From positions 1 through 12,269 of the forward strand of contig JAOTST010000007.1 of NCBI GenBank assembly GCA_029864785.1: a DNA stretch of 12,269 nucleotides, written 5' to 3'. Source of the DNA: Chromatiales bacterium. Its GTDB lineage: Bacteria; Pseudomonadota; Gammaproteobacteria; Thiohalomonadales; Thiohalomonadaceae. The position numbers and the translations under genes are program-made. This document shows positions 6,652 through 12,269 of the stretch, piece after piece (position 1 is the first letter of the stretch; every line of letters starts with the position of its first letter). Under the pieces are notes generated by a model. The model worked only from the letters and a program-made list of their open reading frames with translations, made no database searches and was not told the origin of the DNA.

Positions 6652-8897
6652 CTATCAACCCGCTGGAAACCCCGTGGTAGCTTATTACCTCTGCGTCCCC
6701 GCTCTCCAATATAGTGCTCCAGATCCCTTTGCTTAAGGGTAATATGGCGTTTACCCGAATAGAGTGTCAAACTCTGCTCTGCGGCAATCACGGCAACAGC
6801 GACAACAAACTCCTCACGTGTAGCGACTTTTGCCGAAGGAATACCGATAATTTTATTTCCCTTGCCTCGCGCCATCTGAGGTAAATTTTTGAGAGGGAAG
6901 AGCAACAGTCGTCCCTCACTGGTCACAGCAGCGACCAGATCATTTTCGTAATCGGTTACCGGCTTTGGTGATATCAGTTTTCCGCCACTAGGAAGCTTGA
7001 GTACCGCTTTACCCGCCTTGTTACGGCTCTGTAGGTCGCCCACTGTTGTTACAAATCCATAACCAGCATCAGAGCTCATGAGCAGAAGTTCATCATCTTT
7101 GCCCATCACTACAGATTCAAAGGTCGCTCCAGCAATCGGATTAACTCTCCCTGAAATCGGCTCGCCCTGCCCTCTTGCCGAAGGCAATGTGTGAGCAGCA
7201 ATAGAATAACTGCGTCCGGTAGAGTCGATAAAGATCGCACTCTGATTACTCTTCCCCTTAGCAAATGCACGGAAGCCATCACCCGACTTATAGTTAAGCC
7301 CCGACGGATCGACCTCATGCCCTTTAGCAGCACGAATCCAACCCATCTCGGAGAGCACCACAGTAACCGCTTCAGCACTCACCAGAGCCGTCTCATCAAG
7401 AGCTTGGGCTGACTCACGTGCCACAATCGGTGAACGTCGATCATCACCATGCTCTTCGGCGGCCTGTAGTAGCTCCTTTTTAATCAAAGTGCGCAGTCGC
7501 TGTTTGGATCCAAGAACCAGTTCGAGCTTGTCACGCTCTGTAGCCAACTCTTCCTGCTCGGCACGAATCTTCATCTCTTCGAGACGTGCCAACTGGCGCA
7601 GACGGGTGTCGAGAATATAGTCGGCCTGTAGCTCAGTGAGCGCAAAACGTTCCATTAGGATCTTTTTCGGCTCATCCTCGGTACGAACAATGTGGATCAC
7701 CTCATCAATATTGAGGAAGGCGATCAATAGACCATCCAACAGGTGGAGACGCTGATTGACCTTGTCGAGGCGATGTTGCAGTCGACGGGTGACGGTATTG
7801 GTGCGGAACTCAAGCCACTCTTTAACAATCATCCGCAGGTTCTTCACTTGTGGACGCCCATTGAGTCCGATCACATTCATATTGACGCGATAGGTACGCT
7901 CAAGATCGGTCGAGGCAAACAGATGGCTCATCAGCTGTTCCAGATCGACTCGATTGGAGCGCGGCACGATCACCAAACGAGTGGGATTTTCATGATCCGA
8001 CTCATCGCGCAGATCCTCCACCATCGGCAGTTTTTTGGCCTGCATCTGGCTGGCAATATGCTCCAGTATCTTGGAGCCAGAAGCTTGATGCGGCAGAGCA
8101 TAGACCACCACATCGCCATCCTCTTTTACCCACTTGGCACGCATGCGCACACTGCCATGCCCCGTCTGATACATCTTTAAAATATCTTCACGCGGCGTGA
8201 TAATTTCCGCCTCGGTCGGATAGTCCGGCCCCTTCACATGCAGGCAGAGATCTTCGACCGTCGCCTTGGGCGAATCCAGCAGATGAATACAGGCCGAGAC
8301 CACCTCGCGCAGATTGTGTGGAGGTACATCGGTCGCCATCCCCACAGCGATACCGGTGGTTCCATTAAGAAGCAGATTAGGGACTCTGGCCGGCAACATA
8401 AGCGGCTCATTAAGAGAACCATCAAAGTTTGGCCCCCAGTCGACCGTCCCCTGCCCGAGTTCTTCAAGTAATAGTTCTGCATAACGATCCAGACGTGATT
8501 CGGTATAACGCATCGCCGCGAACGACTTTGGATCATCCGGTGCGCCCCAGTTGCCCTGACCATCGACCAGCGGATAGCGATAGGTAAAGGGCTGAGCCAT
8601 GAGTACCATCGCCTCATAACAGGCGGAATCACCATGCGGATGAAACTTACCGAGCACATCACCCACGGTACGTGCCGACTTCTTATATTTGGAACCCGCT
8701 TTAAGACCCAGCTCCGACATCGCATAGATAATGCGACGCTGTACCGGCTTGAGCCCATCACCAATATGGGGCAGAGCCCGATCCATAATGACGTACATTG
8801 AGTAGTCGAGATAAGCCTTTTCGGTAAAGGTGCTCAGCGCAATCTGCTCAATACCTTCGTCGGTATAGGTCGTAGTCGGTGTGGTGCTTTCGGTCAT
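6636..8897 (-). CDS. parC: DNA topoisomerase IV subunit A (ParC)
   Basis: ParC cuts and rejoins DNA in the ParC2ParE2 enzyme that decatenates daughter chromosomes. The 753 residues match the E. coli length (752). The catalytic tyrosine is Y131 after R130 ([10 protein letters not shown]). The quinolone-resistance region reads [13 protein letters not shown] with S91 and E95, the equivalents of E. coli S80 and E84, both wild type. The second half carries the coiled-coil arm and then GyrA-like beta-propeller repeats; the GyrA-box is degenerate ([10 protein letters not shown] near the end), as expected for ParC rather than GyrA. The ATG is preceded only by a weak AGAG, with an 11-bp spacing. The gene is the last of the minus-strand run parE, glutaredoxin-like, parC, and is separated from its upstream neighbour by a palindromic element. 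Confidence 0.98.
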   Translation of the reverse strand: MTESTTPTTTYTDEGIEQIALSTFTEKAYLDYSMYVIMDRALPHIGDGLKPVQRRIIYAMSELGLKAGSKYKKSARTVGDVLGKFHPHGDSACYEAMVLMAQPFTYRYPLVDGQGNWGAPDDPKSFAAMRYTESRLDRYAELLLEELGQGTVDWGPNFDGSLNEPLMLPARVPNLLLNGTTGIAVGMATDVPPHNLREVVSACIHLLDSPKATVEDLCLHVKGPDYPTEAEIITPREDILKMYQTGHGSVRMRAKWVKEDGDVVVYALPHQASGSKILEHIASQMQAKKLPMVEDLRDESDHENPTRLVIVPRSNRVDLEQLMSHLFASTDLERTYRVNMNVIGLNGRPQVKNLRMIVKEWLEFRTNTVTRRLQHRLDKVNQRLHLLDGLLIAFLNIDEVIHIVRTEDEPKKILMERFALTELQADYILDTRLRQLARLEEMKIRAEQEELATERDKLELVLGSKQRLRTLIKKELLQAAEEHGDDRRSPIVARESAQALDETALVSAEAVTVVLSEMGWIRAAKGHEVDPSGLNYKSGDGFRAFAKGKSNQSAIFIDSTGRSYSIAAHTLPSARGQGEPISGRVNPIAGATFESVVMGKDDELLLMSSDAGYGFVTTVGDLQSRNKAGKAVLKLPSGGKLISPKPVTDYENDLVAAVTSEGRLLLFPLKNLPQMARGKGNKIIGIPSAKVATREEFVVAVAVIAAEQSLTLYSGKRHITLKQRDLEHYIGERGRRGNKLPRGFQRVDSIAAE

Positions 8898-8945
8898 CTA
8901 ATTAAGACTCTTGTTGTTTGTTGCTATTCAGCATGTTTCATCGTC

Positions 8946-9016
8946 GGGGTCGGAGTCAAATTGATTAAAGCTGTAAGTTTAAACACAAAGTATTGCACCA
9001 ATTTGACTCCGACCCC
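8946..9016. repeat. Palindromic element 1 (71 bp, perfect 18-bp arms)
   Basis: GGGGTCGGAGTCAAATTG (8946-8963) is repeated in perfect inverted orientation at 8999-9016, around a 35-bp unrelated, A+T-rich core. From memory, very similar arms are common around REP-associated IS200-like (Y1) transposases in gammaproteobacteria, so this is probably a non-autonomous REP/MITE-type element. It fills most of the 145-bp gap between the glutaredoxin-like gene and parC. Each arm reads TTGACT outward, a -35-like hexamer, but no good -10 follows toward parC. Confidence 0.85.
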
Positions 9017-9042
9017 TGATAATAGGGACTCTTATTTTTTAA

Positions 9043-9420
9043 TTACGCGGCATATTTATTGTTGAGGTAATCGATAATGTCGCTAGATTCGTAGAGCCAC
9101 TCCACCTCACCCTCATTTTCAATACGCAAACAGGGGGTCTGCCAACGGCCACCACCCTCAAGCAGCTCTGCCTGATATTGTGGATTTTCGTTAGCATTAC
9201 GCTTCTCGATATCGAGGTTGAGGCGACGCATATTACGGCGCACCTTGATACAGAATGGGCAGGCACGGAACTGATAGAGCGCCATCCCTCTGGTCTCAGC
9301 ATCAATCTCCGCCTGACGTTCGGCAGAACGAGAAATGGGGGCAGGATTGAAGGTGTGTTCCATCACCAACAGGATGGGTTTCATGATCAGGCGTATGGGT
9401 AAAAATATTAGTTTAAGCAT
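9043..9420 (-). CDS. Glutaredoxin-like / GST N-terminal-domain protein with hydrophobic N-terminus
   Basis: The 125-residue protein has a thioredoxin fold of the glutaredoxin/GST-N type: active-site C54-P55-F56-C57, cis-proline P96 (TPCL), and a glutathione-binding ESSDI motif at 111-115. Residues 1-24 are hydrophobic with basic positions and may anchor it to the inner membrane, with the thioredoxin domain on the cytoplasmic side. It probably handles glutathione-linked thiol-disulfide exchange; the substrate is unknown. The first ATG has only a poorly spaced AGAG before it, and M13 has no better site, so the start is uncertain. It lies between parE and parC on the same strand, bounded by two palindromic elements, and I see no functional reason for it to be with topoisomerase IV. 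Confidence 0.85.
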   Translation of the reverse strand: MLKLIFLPIRLIMKPILLVMEHTFNPAPISRSAERQAEIDAETRGMALYQFRACPFCIKVRRNMRRLNLDIEKRNANENPQYQAELLEGGGRWQTPCLRIENEGEVEWLYESSDIIDYLNNKYAA

Positions 9421-9461
9421 CTCTATAATTTCGTTCTAGATATTCCAATCGGGTCAACACT

Positions 9462-9533
9462 GGGATCGGAGTCAAATTGGAGTGCCACTCTATTTAACAA
9501 CGTGAGAGCCTTAACCAACTTGACTCCGACCCC
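9462..9533. repeat. Palindromic element 2 (72 bp, 17/19-bp arms)
   Basis: The left arm GGGATCGGAGTCAAATTGG (9462-9480) matches the inverted right arm CCAACTTGACTCCGACCCC (9515-9533) at 17 of 19 positions. The arms are the same sequence as in the element at 8946-9016 and the total length is almost equal, but the 34-bp core is different. It sits just downstream of the parE stop, between parE and the glutaredoxin-like gene. Confidence 0.85.
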
Positions 9534-9553
9534 TAGCAAATATGGGTAAAAAA

Positions 9554-11437
9554 TCACACTTCGGCAAGATTTCCTTTGTCTTCTAACCACGCTTTGCGAT
9601 CAGAGGCGCGCTTTTTTGCCAGCAACATATCAAGCATCTGATGCGAGTTATCACCTGAATCAATGGTCAATTGAACCAGTCGACGCGTATCGGGAGCCAG
9701 CGTGGTAATCCGCAACTGTGGCGGATTCATCTCACCGAGGCCTTTAAAGCGGGTGACCTGAATTTTACCGCGCTTCTTCTCGGCATGGATGCGATCGACA
9801 ATTCCCTGACGTTCGGCATCATCGAGAGCGTAGAAGGTCTCTTTGCCGATATCGATACGGTAGAGCGGAGGCATAGCAATATAGATATTCCCTGCCGCCA
9901 CTAGCGGCTGAAAATGGCGCAGAAATAACGCGCACAACAGCGTGGCGATATGCAGTCCATCGGAATCCGCATCGGCCAAAACACAAATTTTGCCGTAACG
10001 TAGCCCTTTGAGATCATCCGAGCCAGGATCAACGCCAATGGCAACAGCGATATCATGCACCTCTTGTGAAGCAAGTACCTGAGTTGAATCCACCTCCCAG
10101 GTATTGAGGATCTTGCCACGCAGCGGCATGATCGCCTGAAACTCTTTATCCCGCGCCTGTTTGGCCGAGCCACCCGCTGAATCTCCCTCCACCAGAAAAA
10201 GTTCAGAACGTGCGGTATCGGAACCCGAACAGTCGGCCAGCTTGCCTGGCAACGCAGGACCCTGAGTCACCTTTTTACGCGCCACCTGCTTGCCGGCACG
10301 CAGACGCTTATGCGCCGAGCTGATCGCCATCTCGGCAATCAACTCACCGATATCGTGGTGCTGATTGAGCCAGAGTGAGAAGCTATCTTTCACCACTCCT
10401 GAGACAAAAGCGGCACACTCACGTGAGGAGAGGCGCTCTTTGGTCTGACCTGAAAACTGGGCATCGAGCAGCTTCACCGAAAGGATATAACTAATGCGCT
10501 CCCAGACATCTTCTGGGGCGAGCTTAACGCCGCGCGGCAGCAGATTACGAAACTCACAGAACTCACGAACCGCCTCGGTCAGGCCGGTACGCAGGCCGTT
10601 GACATGGGTACCACCCAGCGCCGTAGGCACCAGATTGACGAAACTCTCGGTAATCGCCTCTCCACCATCGGGAAGCCAGGTGAGTGCCCAGTCGACCGCT
10701 TCGGTCTCTGCGCTAAAAGTACCCGTAAAGGGCTCTTGAGGAAGTCGTTCCTGCCCCTGTAGCTCATCAACGAGATAATCACTCAGTCCCTCTTCATAGA
10801 GCCACTCCAGCGACTCATTGGCAGCCTCATCTTTGAACTTAACCGTAAGACCTGGGCAGAGTACCGCCTTGGCTCGCAACAGATGTTTAAGACGCGGCAG
10901 AGAGAGTTTGGCTGAATCAAAAAATTGCGGATCGGGACTAAAACGAATGGTGGTACCGATGTTACGCTGCCCCACCTCACCGATCTCCTTGAGATCCATC
11001 ACCTTAAGACCATTCTCAAAGGCGATCTGATACTCCTTACCACCCCGACGCACAAAGACATCGAGTCGCTTAGAGAGCGCATTAACCACCGAAACACCCA
11101 CACCATGGAGGCCACCGGAAAATTTATAGCTGGTATTAGAGAATTTCCCCCCCGCATGGAGCTTGGAGAGAATTACCTCAACCCCAGGAACCCCCTCTGT
11201 AGGGTGAATATCGACCGGCATACCGCGACCATCATCCTTAACCTCGACCGATTGATCCTTAAAGAGGGTCACCGAAATGGTTTTACAATGACCAGCCATC
11301 GCCTCATCGACGGAGTTGTCGATCACCTCTTGTGCAAGGTGGTTGGGGCGCTCGGTCTGGGTGTACATTCCCGGCCGTTTACGAACCGGTTCCAATCCTG
11401 ATAGAACCTCTATCGATTCAGCGTTGTAATCTGACAC
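9554..11437 (-). CDS. parE: DNA topoisomerase IV subunit B (ParE)
   Basis: ParE supplies the ATPase and TOPRIM parts of topoisomerase IV. The 627 residues are close to E. coli ParE (630), without the GyrB insertion. The GHKL ATP site shows catalytic E37 and Mg-binding N41 (EVIDNSVDEA), DDGRGMP, the GGLHGVG loop, and the QTKER lysine loop. The TOPRIM domain has EGDSAGG beginning at E417 and the metal aspartates D489, D491 and D493 (DADSDG). The start is GTG at 11437, with a weak GAAGA about 7 bp upstream; the beginning (YNAESIEVLSGLEPVRKRPGMY) aligns with the E. coli N-terminus, so no longer form is needed. A terminator separates it from grxD upstream; a candidate extended -10, TGGCATAAT, lies in the 39-bp gap. 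Confidence 0.98.
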   Translation of the reverse strand: MSDYNAESIEVLSGLEPVRKRPGMYTQTERPNHLAQEVIDNSVDEAMAGHCKTISVTLFKDQSVEVKDDGRGMPVDIHPTEGVPGVEVILSKLHAGGKFSNTSYKFSGGLHGVGVSVVNALSKRLDVFVRRGGKEYQIAFENGLKVMDLKEIGEVGQRNIGTTIRFSPDPQFFDSAKLSLPRLKHLLRAKAVLCPGLTVKFKDEAANESLEWLYEEGLSDYLVDELQGQERLPQEPFTGTFSAETEAVDWALTWLPDGGEAITESFVNLVPTALGGTHVNGLRTGLTEAVREFCEFRNLLPRGVKLAPEDVWERISYILSVKLLDAQFSGQTKERLSSRECAAFVSGVVKDSFSLWLNQHHDIGELIAEMAISSAHKRLRAGKQVARKKVTQGPALPGKLADCSGSDTARSELFLVEGDSAGGSAKQARDKEFQAIMPLRGKILNTWEVDSTQVLASQEVHDIAVAIGVDPGSDDLKGLRYGKICVLADADSDGLHIATLLCALFLRHFQPLVAAGNIYIAMPPLYRIDIGKETFYALDDAERQGIVDRIHAEKKRGKIQVTRFKGLGEMNPPQLRITTLAPDTRRLVQLTIDSGDNSHQMLDMLLAKKRASDRKAWLEDKGNLAEV

Positions 11438-11468
11438 GAATAATCTTCACTGGTAAAAAAGTTGGGTG

Positions 11469-11474
11469 ATTATG
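11469..11474 (-). promoter_or_regulatory. Weak candidate -10 of parE
   Basis: CATAAT on the minus strand (11474-11469), preceded by TGG as in extended -10 promoters, lies immediately after the T-run of the grxD terminator and about 32 bp before the GTG of parE. No -35 is recognisable because that position is taken by the terminator stem. It is offered only because parE needs a promoter if the terminator is efficient. Confidence 0.2.
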
Positions 11475-11476
11475 CC

Positions 11477-11506
11477 AAAAAAAACCGACCATCGGGTCGG
11501 TTTTTT
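11477..11506 (-). terminator. Rho-independent terminator between grxD and parE
   Basis: CCGACC-ATCG-GGTCGG (11485-11500) is flanked by A8 (11477-11484) and T6 (11501-11506), giving a U8 run on the minus strand, on which grxD is transcribed. It can act in both directions but has no plus-strand gene to serve. It lies about 20 bp after the grxD stop. Confidence 0.9.
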
Positions 11507-11524
11507 CACGCGCGAGAACTAAAA

Positions 11525-11848
11525 TTAGTCCTCTTTGCCGGCAGCCTCTTCAAGAATGGGCTGTAGCTCACCCTTCTGATACATCTCCATCAGAATATCG
11601 TGACCGCCAATCAATTCACCCTTCACATAGATCTGCGGGAAAGTTGGCCAATCGGCGTAACGGGGCAGGTTTTCAAAAATCTCAGGATCAGCAATAACAT
11701 TCACATGGGCAAACGGGACACCACAATTTTGTAACGCCTGTGAAGCACGACTTGAGTAGCCACACTGCGGCATCTGCGGGGTACCCTTCATGTAGATCAC
11801 AATAGGGTTGCTCTCTACCTGCTCTTTAATACGATCTAAAACGTCCAT
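11525..11848 (-). CDS. grxD: Monothiol CGFS-type glutaredoxin (Grx4)
   Basis: The 107-residue protein is a single-domain monothiol glutaredoxin. It binds a glutathione-ligated [2Fe-2S] cluster as a dimer and passes it to Fe-S proteins in the cytoplasm. The active site reads C29-G30-Y31-S32 (CGYS, a common variant of CGFS). Glutathione contacts are visible: K21, the WPTFPQI segment with its cis-proline, and GGHD. The ATG at 11848 is preferred over a TTG one codon earlier, because GAGG lies 6 bp before the ATG and only 3 bp before the TTG. It is followed by a strong terminator. Its upstream neighbour is an amidotransferase gene 93 bp away on the same strand. Confidence 0.96.
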   Translation of the reverse strand: MDVLDRIKEQVESNPIVIYMKGTPQMPQCGYSSRASQALQNCGVPFAHVNVIADPEIFENLPRYADWPTFPQIYVKGELIGGHDILMEMYQKGELQPILEEAAGKED

Positions 11849-11875
11849 CAAAAACCTCGTTAATTTGGCCTAATC

Positions 11876-11904
11876 TAAATAATAACCTTCTCTTAGGTAG
11901 TCAA
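11876..11904 (-). promoter_or_regulatory. Weak candidate promoter of grxD
   Basis: On the minus strand TTGACT (11904-11899; 5 of 6 to consensus) is followed after 17 bp by TATTTA (11881-11876; 3 of 6). The predicted leader is about 20 nt. The -35 lies within a decayed copy of the palindromic repeat, whose arms carry TTGACT. Confidence 0.3.
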
Positions 11905-11926
11905 TTTGGGGGCAATTGGCTCCGAT
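11896..11926. repeat. Decayed third copy of the palindromic repeat
   Basis: GGTAGTCAATTTG resembles the left arm (GGAGTCAAATTG) and CAATTGGCTCCGA (11913-11925) the right arm (CAATTTGACTCCGA) of the two elements at 8946 and 9462. Almost no core is left between them. AGTCAATT (11899-11906) can still pair with AATTGGCT (11914-11921) with one G-U. It is either a deleted relic or a chance likeness. Confidence 0.4.
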
Positions 11927-11941
11927 TCAAGTCTCTGCCCA

Positions 11942-12269
11942 TCAAGAATTGGGCAAATTATCGATATGGGTCTGTAACCACAACTCCAGAAGCGCCAAAT
12001 GCCATAGTTTGGAGCCCTGTAGGCGGGTAAAGTGCTGATCCGGCTCACGAAGTAGCTTCTCGACATAGGCACGATTGTAGATGCCACGGTTGATGCAGAC
12101 CTCTGAATCGAGAATTTTGCGCATAAACTCAAGGAAATCACCACGCACATATTTCAGTGCTGGCATCGGAAAGTAGCCCTTGGGCCGGTCAATTACCCCG
12201 TCGGGGATCAGACCACGGGAGATCTTCTTGAGAACATACTTAGCATCATCTCCATCAGGACCAAGCTTC
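11942..12269 (-). CDS. Asparagine-synthase-like amidotransferase, 3' end only (probably N-acetylglutaminylglutamine amidotransferase)
   Basis: Only the last 109 codons are in the window; the frame is open without a stop to the edge at 12269. The translated end contains GPDGDDAKYVLKK, RPKGYFPMPALKYVRGDF and KLWHLALLELWLQTH, which belong to the C-terminal synthetase domain of the asparagine synthase (AsnB) family. The RPKGYFPxPALKYxRG stretch is what I remember from the NAGGN osmoprotectant amidotransferase, which amidates N-acetylglutamylglutamine; this assignment is from memory and less sure than the family. The glutaminase N-terminus and the ATP-pyrophosphatase loop lie outside the window. 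Alternatives are other AsnB paralogues, such as those of exopolysaccharide clusters. It is upstream of grxD on the same strand, with no clear terminator between. Confidence 0.8.
   Translation of the reverse strand, partial: KLGPDGDDAKYVLKKISRGLIPDGVIDRPKGYFPMPALKYVRGDFLEFMRKILDSEVCINRGIYNRAYVEKLLREPDQHFTRLQGSKLWHLALLELWLQTHIDNLPNS

Noticed and set aside
8600..8660. Quinolone-resistance substitutions in ParC
   Set aside because: The key Ser and Glu (S91, E95 here) are both present, the sensitive state.
8234..8764. A 176-codon open frame on the minus strand inside parC, plus similar long alternative frames inside parE, the FimX-like gene and the cyclase gene
   Set aside because: They lie wholly within well-identified genes in other frames, have no recognisable motifs and no ribosome binding sites; they reflect the composition of the real gene.
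9421..9475. Promoter for the glutaredoxin-like gene from TTGACT or TTGACC on the minus strand
   Set aside because: No -10-like hexamer lies 15-19 bp downstream of either box.
8946..9533. Composite transposon or CRISPR array
   Set aside because: There is no transposase gene in the window, and two inverted-arm elements with different cores are not direct repeats with spacers.
11942..12166. A complete small gene starting at the ATG at 12166
   Set aside because: The frame continues open upstream to the window edge with typical asparagine-synthase sequence, so this Met is internal to a longer, truncated gene.

Overview
The window looks like a chromosomal segment of a gammaproteobacterium. ParC (753 aa) and ParE (627 aa) are close to Escherichia/Pseudomonas length and sequence. 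The FimX-like protein, HtpX, CspA-type protein, CGFS-type glutaredoxin and a glutamine-dependent amidotransferase are also typical of that class. No rRNA, tRNA, CRISPR array, integrase or transposase gene is visible. The genus cannot be read from the window.

Layout. Positions 2-2068 (+) hold a FimX-like receiver/PAS/GGDEF/EAL protein with degenerate motifs, facing htpX (2084-2959, -). A 246-bp divergent intergenic region follows. It carries a heat-shock-like promoter toward htpX and a CRP-like operator with an extended -10 toward a membrane class III adenylate cyclase (3206-4711, +). The cyclase overlaps by 4 bp a lysine-rich, A+T-rich TPR-like lipoprotein gene (4708-5757, +). A 251-bp gap with nested dyads and a CspA-type leader leads to a cold-shock protein (6009-6212, +), a UUCG-loop terminator, and a small RRM protein (6324-6593, +).

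The rest is on the minus strand. Read in the direction of transcription it is: the 3' part of an asparagine-synthase-like amidotransferase (12269-11942, probably of the N-acetylglutaminylglutamine type), grxD (11848-11525), a terminator, parE (11437-9554), a small membrane-anchored glutaredoxin-like gene (9420-9043), and parC (8897-6636). Two 71-72 bp palindromic elements with nearly identical arms flank the glutaredoxin-like gene, one in each gap of the parE-grx-parC run. A third, decayed copy lies before grxD.

How the genes fit together. The left third is a signalling neighbourhood: a c-di-GMP effector-type protein (type IV pilus control in known relatives), a membrane quality-control protease, and a cAMP-producing cyclase that may be controlled by its own product through CRP. 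The middle is a cold-shock/RNA-chaperone pair. The right half is housekeeping: topoisomerase IV, glutathione/Fe-S redox proteins and probably osmoprotectant synthesis. No clearly new system is visible. The strongest leads are the CRP-like site at about -41.5 of the cyclase promoter, the coupled cyclase-lipoprotein pair, two mutually exclusive anti-Shine-Dalgarno segments in the csp leader, and the palindromic elements around the glutaredoxin-like gene.
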